Notes: a model not told the origin generated them from the letters alone. A DNA stretch of 64,000 nucleotides from OLB6 sp964620125 (GCA_964620125.1 CAZUGQ010000009.1:1-64000); one strand, 5' to 3'. Shown: positions 43,931-53,233, counted from the stretch's first letter. Numbers and translations are program-made.

Positions 43931-44242
43931 ATGAGCTCACACGAAAACGTTGTTCCCTCGTACATGAAGGTGTTCTACGCACTTCTCGTGTTCACCATTC
44001 TTACAGTAGTAGCAGCCAAGGCACTGCATTTCCCTGCAGAGTGGGGAACACCGGGCGACGTCCTGCACGTAACCATCGGCGTAGTGATCGCCGTGATAAA
44101 GGTGATCTGCGTGATGTACATCTTCATGCACCTGAAGTTCGATTCGCCTCTGCTACGGTTCTTTGTATACGTTCCCGTGTTCCTGTTCATCGTCATGTCG
44201 TTTGCCTTCAACTTTCTGGAGAACTTCTCCTACCGACACTGA
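43931..44242 (+). CDS. coxD: Cytochrome c oxidase subunit IV-like protein
   Basis: A 103-residue protein with three membrane helices (MKVFYALLVFTILTVVAAKA; VTIGVVIAVIKVICVMYIFM; FFVYVPVFLFIVMSFAFNF). KVICVMYIFMHLKFD is the hallmark of the prokaryotic subunit IV family, which stabilises the oxidase. It begins after an AGGAGG Shine-Dalgarno and its stop overlaps the SCO gene start by one base. Confidence 0.9.
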   Translation: MSSHENVVPSYMKVFYALLVFTILTVVAAKALHFPAEWGTPGDVLHVTIGVVIAVIKVICVMYIFMHLKFDSPLLRFFVYVPVFLFIVMSFAFNFLENFSYRH

Positions 44243-44781
44243 TGCGTATTCTTCTGCTTCTTGCAGTTGTAGTCACGATTGGCTGTTCGGAAGCCAACGA
44301 GGAACAACCATTTCCGAAGCGTGCGGCACCTTCGTTTGCCGGTGTTGATCAGGCGGGTAACCAATTCAACAGTAAGCAACTGGCTGGGCGGCCATGGCTT
44401 GCATCGTTCTTCTTTACCAGTTGCCAAACGGTATGCCCTATCCTCAATGCGGAACAGCAACAACTCGTACAGCGGTATGGGGCGCGCATGCGCTTTGTTT
44501 CAATCAGTACAGATCCAAATCAGGATACAGGCACTGTGCTTCGAGAATATGCCGCGCAGTATGGTGCGAATCCCGGTGAGTGGTGGATGATTCGAATGCC
44601 GCTCGAAGACGCACGGAAGGTTTCGACAACTGGTTTTGGTCTCATGGATCCGCAAGAGCCTGCTATGCACAGCACACGGTTTGTTGCCGTCGACAAAGAA
44701 GGACAGATCTGCGGGTATTTTGATAGTACGGATTCAACAGACATGCACAGGCTTCGTTCATGGATCAACTCCCAGCAATGA
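44242..44781 (+). CDS. SCO1/SenC-family copper chaperone, lipoprotein
   Basis: A 179-residue thioredoxin-fold protein that delivers copper to CuA of subunit II. The signal ends in the lipobox VVVTIGC, so it is anchored in a membrane facing the periplasm. Copper ligands are the CxxxC of SCQTVCP and probably the His in AMHSTRF. The start is ATG 44242 on the coxD stop; the much longer open frame upstream is an artefact. It overlaps the DUF420 gene by 22 bases. Confidence 0.92.
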   Translation: MRILLLLAVVVTIGCSEANEEQPFPKRAAPSFAGVDQAGNQFNSKQLAGRPWLASFFFTSCQTVCPILNAEQQQLVQRYGARMRFVSISTDPNQDTGTVLREYAAQYGANPGEWWMIRMPLEDARKVSTTGFGLMDPQEPAMHSTRFVAVDKEGQICGYFDSTDSTDMHRLRSWINSQQ

Positions 44782-45197
44782 ATGCCGCATTAAATGCAAT
44801 CAGCACGCTGCTACTTGTTAGCGGCTATCGCTTTATTCGTGCAAAGAATATCTCATGGCATAGGGCCTCGATGATCAGTGCCTTCGTGTGCTCCATGCTG
44901 TTTCTGGTTGGATACATCGCTCACAAGGTGCACCTCTATCAATCAACTGGCAGTTGGAACACCACCTTTGCCGGTGAAGGTGCTGTACGAGTGTTGTACC
45001 TGACATTGCTAGCATCTCATGTTTTGCTGGCGATGACGGTACCTGTCCTTGCCAGCATTACCTTGTTTAGAGGTTTGCGGATGCAGGTTGCTACCCATAA
45101 GCGCATTGCCCGAATCACGTACCCAATATGGATGTACGTATCGGTAACAGGTGTGCTGGTCTACTTCATGTTGTACCAATGGTTTCCGTCATCATGA
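44760..45197 (+). CDS. DUF420 membrane protein (oxidase assembly, CtaM-like)
   Basis: A 145-residue protein with four membrane helices. LPAMNAALNAISTLLLVSGY, SAFVCSMLFLVGYIAHKVHL and HKRIARITYPIWMYVSVTGV are family segments, with conserved His residues that could bind haem or copper. DUF420 members are usually found with haem-copper oxidases, and CtaM of staphylococci is needed for aa3 maturation; the same role is inferred. ATG 44760 retains the conserved LPAMNA start; ATG 44778 is the alternative. Its stop overlaps the next start (ATGA). Confidence 0.85.
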   Translation: MDQLPAMNAALNAISTLLLVSGYRFIRAKNISWHRASMISAFVCSMLFLVGYIAHKVHLYQSTGSWNTTFAGEGAVRVLYLTLLASHVLLAMTVPVLASITLFRGLRMQVATHKRIARITYPIWMYVSVTGVLVYFMLYQWFPSS

Positions 45198-45421
45198 TTT
45201 CTCGATGGATTCTGGCCACGATAGCCGTGGTTCTTCTCGGAAGCGGCACCGCCCAAGCCTGTCCTGCATGCAAGGACAACTATGCTGCAGGTTCTAAGCA
45301 GGCAACAATTGGCGAGTCGTACTCCATCTCGGTGCTGTTTATGCTTGCCGTACCTATCGTTATCGTAACTGCTGCAGGCGTGGCGTACGTTTTACACATG
45401 AAACGAATTGCAAAAGGCTAG
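45194..45421 (+). CDS. Small membrane protein with periplasmic CPAC motif
   Basis: A 75-residue protein starting at ATG 45194, overlapping the DUF420 stop by 4 bases. A cleavable signal (WILATIAVVLLGSGTAQA) is followed directly by CPACKDNYAAGSKQATIGES, then one membrane helix (ISVLFMLAVPIVIVTAAGVAYVL) and a basic end. The mature protein would thus carry a CxxC pair on the outer face of the membrane. Position in an oxidase-ACIII operon suggests a copper or thiol-redox assembly factor. I do not know a named family for it. An earlier ATG (45179) in the frame would only lengthen the N-region. Confidence 0.75.
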   Translation: MISRWILATIAVVLLGSGTAQACPACKDNYAAGSKQATIGESYSISVLFMLAVPIVIVTAAGVAYVLHMKRIAKG

Positions 45422-45493
45422 ATGCTGTGCGTGCACATTGTCTACGTCCACATGGTTCCCGATATTTGCCCGACTTTTTTTCAAGGGTGGTGA

Positions 45494-46243
45494 ATGTTCT
45501 CACGCCAGTTTGACTTGGCTGTGAAGTTTGGTTTGGCTGCAATGGGTGGTGTAGCCACGGTCATCTTCCTGGTCATCTACTTCGGAGTTCGGAATGATGT
45601 AGCTGATGTTGGCTACCGTCCGCAACAACCAGTTCCATTCTCACACAAGCTGCATGCAGGTGAACTGCAGGTGAGCTGCCAGTACTGTCATGCTGGCGTT
45701 GAGTCGTCGGCTCATTCACCTGTACCGAGCACCCAAACGTGTATGAACTGCCATACGGTGGTTCAAGCGGAAAGCCCCAAGCTGCAGCTCGTACGCGACA
45801 GCTACAATAACAACACTCCTCTTGAGTGGGTGCGCATCCACAAGCTTCCGGACTATGCGCACTTCAACCACTCACGGCACATTCGTGCGCAGATAGATTG
45901 CAAAAGCTGCCATGGTCCGGTCGAGTCGATGGGTGTTGTTTCCCAGTTCAAGTCGCTCAGTATGGGATGGTGCCTGGATTGTCACCGGAATCCCGATACC
46001 AGAATCGTTGGTGCGCGGCCGATCAGTGGCGTGTTTACAGGAAAACTGCACGACCTGAAGAACCTTCAGGATAGCAGTTACATCTTCACTCCGATCCCTG
46101 CTCAGGTTGGGGAGTATACAAGCATCGTGGAGCCATCATACGGTGCTGTAGCAACACCACTCCCTGCACACAAGGTTGACGGGATACCACACCCGAAGAA
46201 GGCCGGACTCGGTCCGGAGAATTGCTCCTCCTGCCATTATTGA
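45494..46243 (+). CDS. actA: Alternative complex III subunit ActA (pentahaem cytochrome c)
   Basis: A 249-residue membrane-anchored multihaem cytochrome. An N-terminal helix (FGLAAMGGVATVIFLVIYFG) is followed by five CxxCH motifs: CQYCH, CMNCH, CKSCH, CLDCH and CSSCH. In ACIII it takes electrons from ActB and passes them to the monohaem ActE. It begins the act part of the operon, 72 bases after the CPAC gene, with a purine-rich AAGGGTGGTGA before the ATG. The actB gene follows within 50 bases. Confidence 0.94.
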   Translation: MFSRQFDLAVKFGLAAMGGVATVIFLVIYFGVRNDVADVGYRPQQPVPFSHKLHAGELQVSCQYCHAGVESSAHSPVPSTQTCMNCHTVVQAESPKLQLVRDSYNNNTPLEWVRIHKLPDYAHFNHSRHIRAQIDCKSCHGPVESMGVVSQFKSLSMGWCLDCHRNPDTRIVGARPISGVFTGKLHDLKNLQDSSYIFTPIPAQVGEYTSIVEPSYGAVATPLPAHKVDGIPHPKKAGLGPENCSSCHY

Positions 46244-46289
46244 TATGGCACAGCATCCGAACTCAGACATTTCAACGCAAGGTTCAAGT

Positions 46290-49200
46290 ATGTCCGATCG
46301 ATCGCTTACTGCTAACGGTGCCACAACGTGGCAGAGCCTGGACCAATTGGCGGGTGAGCACCAACATGGTGGCGAGTTCAGCACGACAGCGACTACCATT
46401 GCTGATGCCAATGTGAGCAGGCGGGGCTTCATCGGAGCTCTTTCCGCTGCAATGGCCGTAACGGCTGCGGCCTGCAGACGCCCACTGCAGCATCTGGTAC
46501 CATCCGTTAATTCTAACCAGACCGCCGTTCCCGGACTTCCCGTGGAGTATGCTTCGGTGTACACCAAGGGCAACATCGCTTTTGGTGCGTTGATCAAGAC
46601 ACGCGAAGGCCGACCGATCAAGGTGAAGGGTAATGCTCTTCATCCTGTGAACGGAAACGGAACAAACAGCGAGATGCAAGCAAGCATTCTTTCTCTGTAT
46701 GATCCTGACCGTATTCGGCGCCCACGTGTACGCCGAGGGGGGGGGGCTACCTCGTACGATAATGCGCTCACCAGCATTGCCGATGCCATCAAGGTTGCAC
46801 AGGAGGCCGGCAAACGTGCTGTTTTTGTGATTGATGACCATTGCTCGCCGTCTTTTGCCGTGTTGCAGCAGCAAATCACAGCATCGCTGCCCGCAGTGAG
46901 TTTTGTGACCATGCCTGCGATCACTTGCGACAATGCTGCTATGGCCAATAAGGCCGTGCTGGGCATTGATGCAGAGTTGGTTCCAGATCTTGCAAAGGCC
47001 ATGGTTGTTGTGGCTGTTGATGCCGACCCTCTTGGTACAGATCCGCTGGAGGTGTACCACAGCCGTCAGTTTGCTACTCGGCGCAGGCCATCGAAAGAAG
47101 TACCGGCCATGTCGAAGCTAATTGTGGCAGAGGCACAATACTCCCTTACGGGTGCCAACAGCGATCAGCGCTACAGATTGCATCCATCGCAGCTTGAGCC
47201 ATTCATTGCCGTTATCGAAGCGGAAGTGTGTGGTTCAACCGCAACAGGAGCAGACTTGGTTGCGATGGCCGACTCTGCCACGCGCAGTGCAGCTCAACAA
47301 GCAGCGGTTGCCCTCAAGAGCGCTCCTCAGCAATCCGTTTTGCTTGCCGGACGCCACCTCTCGCCTCGTGCGCATGTGATGGCGCTCAACGTAACCTATG
47401 CGCTAGGGGGCGTTGTACCGGAAGGGGTGGTTGACCCTTCTCGTAGGATTCCAAACAGTGGTGTAAAAGGTGAGGCCATCGCGCAGTTGCAGTCGGACCT
47501 TGAAAGTGGAAACGTTCATGCGCTGATCTTCTGTGGTGTTAACCCTGAGTATACCGCTTCCCGCTCGTTTCGGAAGGCAATGCTAAAAGCACCGTTCAGA
47601 GCTGCAATCAATCTGTACGAGGATGAAACTGCTGCCTTGTGCGACGTAAGCATACCCGCGGCACATTGGCTGGAAAGCTGGTCAGATGCCACCACCTTTG
47701 ATGGAACAATGAGCGTTCAGCAACCAGCAATCCGTCCGCTTAACGATGGCGTAGAAGGTTTGCATGATGGACTGATGCGCATTACCCGGAAGCTGGTTCC
47801 TGGTTTCCTTTCCGACAACGAGACGTACCACGACTACATCAAGGCAAACTGGGCTACGGTGATCGCATCTGTATCGACCGTTGAACCCACCTCTTGGAAT
47901 ACAGTTCTACGTGATGGTGTTGTACGTATTACTCCGATGCCTACAGTACCAATGCTGAACCTGGCCGCAGCTGGTTTGTTGCCGGGAAGCACCGTGAAGG
48001 CAGGTGCTCGCCAGTTGCTCGTTGTGCCATCACTCACGCTGTCCGATGGCACGTACAGCAACAATGCATGGCTGATGGAGTTGCCAGACCCGGTAACCAA
48101 GATTACGTGGGACAATGTTGCAATGATGAGCGCAGCCACAGCCATCAAGCTGGGCCTTGCTACGGCATCAGATCCAAAGGCGCTGCGAAAGGCCAACGGT
48201 CAGCTGGTTACTCTTCACACTGAACACGGCACCATCGACGCTCCAGCGTGGGTTCAGCCAGGAATGGCAGACGATGTTGTGGCCTTGAGTTTGGGCTACG
48301 GAAGGAAGAACGTAGGTCAGGTAGCCAACGGGGTGGGTGTTAATGCTTATGCTGTTGCCAACCAGCATCACACCGTTGGGTATGTAGAGGTGAACAAGAT
48401 TTCCCTTGCCGGGACAAGTGTTCGGATTGCCTGTTCACAAGACCATCACACACTTGATGACGGCAACGGCCAGCGGCCTGTGGCCAAATGGCTAACGTTG
48501 CAGGCTATGGCCAGCGGTCAGATGGAAGACCTGAGTGCGGAGTATCCTTCCGTTGGTACGGAGGGAGCCTTCCGGAAGCCCCTTTCCATTGTTCCTGAGT
48601 ACACGTACAAGGGACATCGGTGGGGAATGGTTATCGACATGAGCACATGCACAGGCTGCTCAAGCTGTGTGATCGCATGCCAGAGCGAGAATAACATCTC
48701 CGTGGTTGGAAAGGACCAGGTGCTCATCGGACGCGAAATGCATTGGATTCGGTTAGACCGGTACTACGTTGGTAACATAGAAGCTCCCGAAACGGTGATG
48801 GAGCCGATGTTGTGCCAACATTGCGAAAATGCTCCCTGCGAAAACGTATGTCCGGTAGCTGCTACAACACACTCGCCGGAAGGCCTAAATGAAATGACGT
48901 ACAACCGGTGTGTTGGTACGAGGTACTGCCTGAACAACTGTCCATACAAAGTACGCCGGTTTAACTTCCTTGATTACAACGACAATCTTCGCACTCCAAC
49001 AGATTTGGTCTTTAATCCCGACATCACGATGCGCATGCGTGGCGTGATGGAGAAGTGCACGTTCTGCGTTCAGCGGCTTCATGAAGCAAAATGGCATGCG
49101 CGCGATCAGGGTCGTGCTCGAGTGATGGATGGCGAGGTTGTTGTGGCTTGCCAGGAAGCCTGTCCGTCCGGTTCCATCATCTTCGGTGATACCAACGATC

Positions 49201-49310
49201 CGAACAGCGCAGTAAGCAAGGCTCGCATGAGCGAACGTGGTTTCCAGGTACTAGCAGAACTCAACGTACGTCCGCAGGTCACGTATTTGGCAAAGGTGCG
49301 CAACGCCTGA
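46290..49310 (+). CDS. actB: Alternative complex III subunit ActB (molybdopterin-like and 4Fe-4S fusion)
   Basis: A 1006-residue fusion facing the periplasm. The start WQSLDQLAGEHQH and the Tat signal NVSRRGFIGALSAAMAVTAA ending at a lipobox-like AAAC are typical. The large molybdopterin-oxidoreductase-like half (to about residue 720) binds no molybdenum in known ACIII. The ferredoxin half holds four Cys clusters: CTGCSSCVIAC, CQHCENAPCENVC, CVGTRYCLNNC and CTFCVQRLHE with CQEAC. ATG 46290 is preferred because the leader CAACGCAAGGT before it is repeated before actC; ATG 46245, two bases after the actA stop, is possible. A 10-G run is at 46737-46746. Confidence 0.94.
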   Translation: MSDRSLTANGATTWQSLDQLAGEHQHGGEFSTTATTIADANVSRRGFIGALSAAMAVTAAACRRPLQHLVPSVNSNQTAVPGLPVEYASVYTKGNIAFGALIKTREGRPIKVKGNALHPVNGNGTNSEMQASILSLYDPDRIRRPRVRRGGGATSYDNALTSIADAIKVAQEAGKRAVFVIDDHCSPSFAVLQQQITASLPAVSFVTMPAITCDNAAMANKAVLGIDAELVPDLAKAMVVVAVDADPLGTDPLEVYHSRQFATRRRPSKEVPAMSKLIVAEAQYSLTGANSDQRYRLHPSQLEPFIAVIEAEVCGSTATGADLVAMADSATRSAAQQAAVALKSAPQQSVLLAGRHLSPRAHVMALNVTYALGGVVPEGVVDPSRRIPNSGVKGEAIAQLQSDLESGNVHALIFCGVNPEYTASRSFRKAMLKAPFRAAINLYEDETAALCDVSIPAAHWLESWSDATTFDGTMSVQQPAIRPLNDGVEGLHDGLMRITRKLVPGFLSDNETYHDYIKANWATVIASVSTVEPTSWNTVLRDGVVRITPMPTVPMLNLAAAGLLPGSTVKAGARQLLVVPSLTLSDGTYSNNAWLMELPDPVTKITWDNVAMMSAATAIKLGLATASDPKALRKANGQLVTLHTEHGTIDAPAWVQPGMADDVVALSLGYGRKNVGQVANGVGVNAYAVANQHHTVGYVEVNKISLAGTSVRIACSQDHHTLDDGNGQRPVAKWLTLQAMASGQMEDLSAEYPSVGTEGAFRKPLSIVPEYTYKGHRWGMVIDMSTCTGCSSCVIACQSENNISVVGKDQVLIGREMHWIRLDRYYVGNIEAPETVMEPMLCQHCENAPCENVCPVAATTHSPEGLNEMTYNRCVGTRYCLNNCPYKVRRFNFLDYNDNLRTPTDLVFNPDITMRMRGVMEKCTFCVQRLHEAKWHARDQGRARVMDGEVVVACQEACPSGSIIFGDTNDPNSAVSKARMSERGFQVLAELNVRPQVTYLAKVRNA

Positions 49311-49344
49311 TCAACACGACATTCAACGCAAGGTAGAATCCATC

Positions 49345-50769
49345 ATGTCCGTTAGCCATTCCGAGTACAGTTCCGTCCTCGCGCCCGACGAGCCAGTGCG
49401 AGAACCGCTGGTACTAGGCAACCCTTCGATGCGTGACATTACGTCGCGCATAGCCAGTATCGTGGAAGGCAAGATCTCCATCAAGTACCTGCTCACACTA
49501 AGTGTGACTGGTGGGATGGCTGCTCTTGGACTCTTTGCTCTCTACTACACCATTACCACCGGTATTGGTGTGTGGGGATTGAACAACCCCGTTGGGTGGG
49601 GTTGGGACATCACCAACTTCGTGTTCTGGATTGGCATTGGCCATGCGGGAACGCTGATATCTGCCATCCTCTTTCTGTTCAGGCAAAAGTGGCGTACCGC
49701 CATCAACCGCTCGGCCGAAGCCATGACGATTTTTGCCGTTCTCTGTGCTCTCACGATGGTACTGAGTCACACTGGCCGGCAGTGGCTATTCTATTGGTTG
49801 CTTCCCGTTCCCAATCAGATGCAGATGTGGGTGAACTTCCGCTCACCGCTTATGTGGGACGTGTTTGCCGTGAACACGTACTTCACGGTGTCCTTGCTGT
49901 TCTGGTTCATCGGTTTGATACCGGACTTTGCTACACTTCGCAATTATGTGCGCAGCGAATGGGGCAAGAAGATTTACGGCTTTTTCTCGTTTGGGTGGAC
50001 GGGGTCAACGCGCCATTGGCATCACTACGAGATTGCATACATGATTCTCGCGGGCATCAGTACGCCACTCGTTCTGTCTGTGCACAGCGTCGTGTCGTTC
50101 GACTTTACCGTTGGCATCCTACCCGGTTGGCATACCACGATCTTCCCACCATACTTTGTTGCGGGAGCCATCTTTTCCGGCTTCGCGATGGTGATGACGT
50201 TGCTCATCATTGCCCGCGAAGTTCTTGATCTCAAACAGTTCATCACTCCCAAGCACCTAGATAACATGAACAAGATCATGCTGGCAACCGGCATGATGGT
50301 GGGATATGCGTATGCCATGGAGATGTTCATCGCATGGTATAGTGGCAGTTCTTGGGAACGCTGGATCTTCATCAATCGTGCCATGGGAGATTATGCGTGG
50401 GCATACTGGACGATGGTTACCTGCAACGTTATCTCACCACAGGTTTTCTGGTTCAAGAAGCTGCGTCGCAACATCCCGCTCATGTTCGTGATCTCAATTT
50501 TCGTGAACATCGGCATGTGCTTCGAGCGGTTTACCATCATTGCCACTACACTGCACCACGATTTCCTTCCTTCGTCATGGGGCTATTACACCCCAACCTG
50601 GGTTGAGATCTCCATCTTCATCGGCACATTCGGCATCTTCCTAACGGCATTCCTTCTGTTTGCTCGATTCGTCCCGGTGATTGCCATCGCCGAGGTAAAG
50701 GGCATAATGCCAGGCGCACAACCCAAACATCACCACCATGATCACGCACATGCGGAGGTGGCACAATGA
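49345..50769 (+). CDS. actC: Alternative complex III subunit ActC (NrfD-like)
   Basis: A 474-residue integral membrane protein of the NrfD/PsrC family with about ten helices. It forms one of the two quinol-binding membrane parts. Family segments are GWDITNFVFWIGIGHAGT, TGRQWLFYWLLPVPNQMQMW, WHHYEIAYMILAGISTPLVL and EMFIAWYSGSSWER. It ends in a His-rich tail (PKHHHHDHAHAEVAQ) that could bind metal. Its stop overlaps the actD start by 4 bases. CAACGCAAGGTAGAA before the ATG acts as Shine-Dalgarno. Confidence 0.94.
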   Translation: MSVSHSEYSSVLAPDEPVREPLVLGNPSMRDITSRIASIVEGKISIKYLLTLSVTGGMAALGLFALYYTITTGIGVWGLNNPVGWGWDITNFVFWIGIGHAGTLISAILFLFRQKWRTAINRSAEAMTIFAVLCALTMVLSHTGRQWLFYWLLPVPNQMQMWVNFRSPLMWDVFAVNTYFTVSLLFWFIGLIPDFATLRNYVRSEWGKKIYGFFSFGWTGSTRHWHHYEIAYMILAGISTPLVLSVHSVVSFDFTVGILPGWHTTIFPPYFVAGAIFSGFAMVMTLLIIAREVLDLKQFITPKHLDNMNKIMLATGMMVGYAYAMEMFIAWYSGSSWERWIFINRAMGDYAWAYWTMVTCNVISPQVFWFKKLRRNIPLMFVISIFVNIGMCFERFTIIATTLHHDFLPSSWGYYTPTWVEISIFIGTFGIFLTAFLLFARFVPVIAIAEVKGIMPGAQPKHHHHDHAHAEVAQ

Positions 50770-51344
50770 CAACCGAAACCTTGACCCAAGAAACCACTTC
50801 CGTGGGGAAGGGGGCTCCAGTAGGCGTCATCGGCGAGTTTACCGATGTGAACGTGCTCATGCATGTGGCGGAAACCATTCGTGATGCAGGGTATCGCAAG
50901 TGGGACATCCACACGCCGTATCCAGTGCATGGTCTTGATAAGGCCATGGGAGTAAAGAGAAGCCTGCTCACATACATATCCTTTACGGGCATGGTTGGCG
51001 GACTCTCCACAGCGTTGGGCCTGCAGTGGTGGACCGGTGCATGGGATTATAAACTCAACATTGGTGGCAAAGGCTTTTTTGATTGGCAGTTCAGCATGCC
51101 GATCGACTTTGAACTCTCCATCCTTGGTACCGCCATCTTTACCGTACTTGGTCTGTTCGGTCTCTGCCGCATACCCACATGGTGGAACCGATACCAGGAT
51201 GACCCAAGTTTTCAAAAGGCTACAGATGATACCTTCGTGGTTACCATAGATGCGGACGACGACCGCTTCTCTGCCCAAGGATCGCAAGAGCTGCTTCGCC
51301 GATTAGGTGCTTCCAACGTCCACCTCGTGACAACTGCATCATGA
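50766..51344 (+). CDS. actD: Alternative complex III subunit ActD (DUF3341)
   Basis: A 192-residue DUF3341 protein: a cytoplasmic N-terminal domain (VIGEFTDVNVLMHVAETIRD, KWDIHTPYPVHGLDKAMG), two membrane helices (LLTYISFTGMVGGLSTALGL; FELSILGTAIFTVLGLFGL) and a C-terminal domain with DDTFVVTIDADDDRF. It is a membrane subunit that helps to hold the complex together. It overlaps actC and actE by 4 bases each. AGGGGGCT at 50809. Confidence 0.92.
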   Translation: MTTETLTQETTSVGKGAPVGVIGEFTDVNVLMHVAETIRDAGYRKWDIHTPYPVHGLDKAMGVKRSLLTYISFTGMVGGLSTALGLQWWTGAWDYKLNIGGKGFFDWQFSMPIDFELSILGTAIFTVLGLFGLCRIPTWWNRYQDDPSFQKATDDTFVVTIDADDDRFSAQGSQELLRRLGASNVHLVTTAS

Positions 51345-51937
51345 CCTTCCCAAAAATCCCCATCTGGCTCTTGGTGCTTGTTGGTGCCATCAGCATCTTC
51401 ACGGTTCTTGTGCTTGCCGGGCGCATCACATGGTTCTCCACCGAACCTCCTGTGGAGTTTAACCCTAACATGGACCATAACTTTAAGTCCATCCCGCAGA
51501 GTGGTCATACCTTCTTTGCTAACCGCAGCAGTTTGCGTGAACCCATACCAGGGACGGTGGCGCGCAATGTGGACGTGTATCCGCTCAGTGCTGGCGACAT
51601 TGACACTGCTGAAGTGGTAAATGTTGATCCGAATCTTGAGAAGTCAGAGTTCCTGCTTGCTCGTGGACAGAATCGCTTCAATGTTTTCTGCTCACCCTGT
51701 CATTATTATGACGGTCAGAGCCAGAACAATCAGATCGTAAAACGTGGCTTATGGGCGGGTATCCCCAATCTAACTCGGCCAGAGACGCAAGCGCTGTCGA
51801 ACGCTCGCATCTATCACATCATCAGTGCCGGACAGAATCTGATGCCGAGTTATGCGGACAAAATCACGCCAACAGACCGCTGGGCAATTGTCTATTACCT
51901 GCGCACCTTGCAAGAGCGCGCTTCGGCAGGGGAGTAA
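51341..51937 (+). CDS. actE: Alternative complex III subunit ActE (monohaem cytochrome c)
   Basis: A 198-residue cytochrome c with an N-terminal hydrophobic anchor (IPIWLLVLVGAISIFTVLVL). The single haem motif is CSPCH in FNVFCSPCHYYDGQS, with GQNLMPSYADKI supplying the Met ligand. It is thought to hand electrons from ActA to the oxidase side. It overlaps actD (ATGA) and lies 6 bases before actF. Confidence 0.92.
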   Translation: MTFPKIPIWLLVLVGAISIFTVLVLAGRITWFSTEPPVEFNPNMDHNFKSIPQSGHTFFANRSSLREPIPGTVARNVDVYPLSAGDIDTAEVVNVDPNLEKSEFLLARGQNRFNVFCSPCHYYDGQSQNNQIVKRGLWAGIPNLTRPETQALSNARIYHIISAGQNLMPSYADKITPTDRWAIVYYLRTLQERASAGE

Positions 51938-51943
51938 CGTTAC

Positions 51944-53173
51944 ATGCAAAACGTGAACATCGGATCGGCTCCACTCTTTGAAACCATTCGCAAGTGGGCT
52001 TTCGCCTTGATGATCGTAGGGGGCTTGGGTCTGGTAGCCTCATACGTTACGGGTGGCGAACACGGTCAGGCTCGTGCCGTTGCGGACTATCTGATCGGCT
52101 TCTGGTACTTTGCCGGCATCAGCGTAACCATGCTGTTCTTTGCCGCTCTGCAGTTTCTTACTCGTGCCGGTTGGAGTGCGGGGATTCGCCGAATTGCCGA
52201 GAACTTCACGGGCATGGTTCCACTACTCATTGTGTTTCTGGTTCCCATCGTGTTCAACATGATGGGGCACCATAGCATTTATGAATGGACTCACGAAGAA
52301 GCCAAGCACGATCATCTTCTGCAACTCAAAGAGCCGTATCTGAACATCCCATTCTTCATTGGTCGAATGGTGTTCTATTGTCTGCTGTGGTGGTGGATGT
52401 CGCGATTTGTTGTTGGTAATTCCGTTAAACAGGACACGGCAACCGACATAAAGCCAACACAGAAGAATTGGGACCGTGCAGCAGGCTGGGTTCTTGTGTA
52501 TGCACTCACCATCACCTTTGCAGCATTCGACCTGTTGATGTCTCTTGAACCACACTGGTTCAGCACCATCTGGGGAGTATACACCTTTGCAGGCCACTTC
52601 GTGGCTTCGTTGGCGGTACTGAGTTTGATGGCGGTTGCTCTGAGAAGCTCGGGTTTGCTCAAGGACTATATCCGCGATGAGCACTATCATGACCTTGGCA
52701 AGCTCATGTTTGCCTTCACGGTTTTCTGGGCATATATCGGATTCTCACAGTACTTCATTATCTGGTATGCAAACATTCCAGAGGAAACCGTTTATTTCAC
52801 AACAAGAATGTATGACACGCCTTGGGGCATCTTTGGTTATTTGCTGATTGCCTTCAGGTTTGTGATTCCCTTTATGCTGCTCCTTCGCCAGGATGTAAAG
52901 CGGAAAATTCAATTCCTTGTTGCTGCATCCATCATCATCCTCATTGCCCATTTTATTGACATCGTGTGGATCGTAATGCCTGCCGTTGGCAAGGTGCTTG
53001 CCCATGGAGACCATGCACACGGAGTACCGTTCTACTTTAGTTGGAATGAGTTCACAGGTTTGATCTTCTTTGCAGGAGTGTTCCTGTTCCTTGCATCTAA
53101 CTTGTTCAAAGTTCGCAATGCCGTAGCCGTAAACGATCCCTTGCTCAAGGAGTCTTTCGAGTATCACTCGTAG
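51944..53173 (+). CDS. actF: Alternative complex III subunit ActF (NrfD-like)
   Basis: A 409-residue membrane protein with ten predicted helices, the second quinol-side subunit and a diverged homologue of ActC. Segments include FWYFAGISVTMLFFAALQFL, MVFYCLLWWWMSRFVV, FAAFDLLMSLEPHWFSTIWG and FSQYFIIWYANIPEET, all typical of the family. It ends the act operon; a strong inverted repeat stands 61 bases after the stop. AGGGGGCT at 52018. Confidence 0.93.
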   Translation: MQNVNIGSAPLFETIRKWAFALMIVGGLGLVASYVTGGEHGQARAVADYLIGFWYFAGISVTMLFFAALQFLTRAGWSAGIRRIAENFTGMVPLLIVFLVPIVFNMMGHHSIYEWTHEEAKHDHLLQLKEPYLNIPFFIGRMVFYCLLWWWMSRFVVGNSVKQDTATDIKPTQKNWDRAAGWVLVYALTITFAAFDLLMSLEPHWFSTIWGVYTFAGHFVASLAVLSLMAVALRSSGLLKDYIRDEHYHDLGKLMFAFTVFWAYIGFSQYFIIWYANIPEETVYFTTRMYDTPWGIFGYLLIAFRFVIPFMLLLRQDVKRKIQFLVAASIIILIAHFIDIVWIVMPAVGKVLAHGDHAHGVPFYFSWNEFTGLIFFAGVFLFLASNLFKVRNAVAVNDPLLKESFEYHS

Positions 53174-53233
53174 CGTTTGGAGCGTACTGGGTACGTCGGC
53201 TGTAGGTTTTTGAAATGTCTGTACGCAATGGAA

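Noticed and set aside
43855..44241. Upstream extension of the SCO frame
   Set aside because: It overlaps coxC and coxD in another frame, and the lipoprotein signal begins at ATG 44242.
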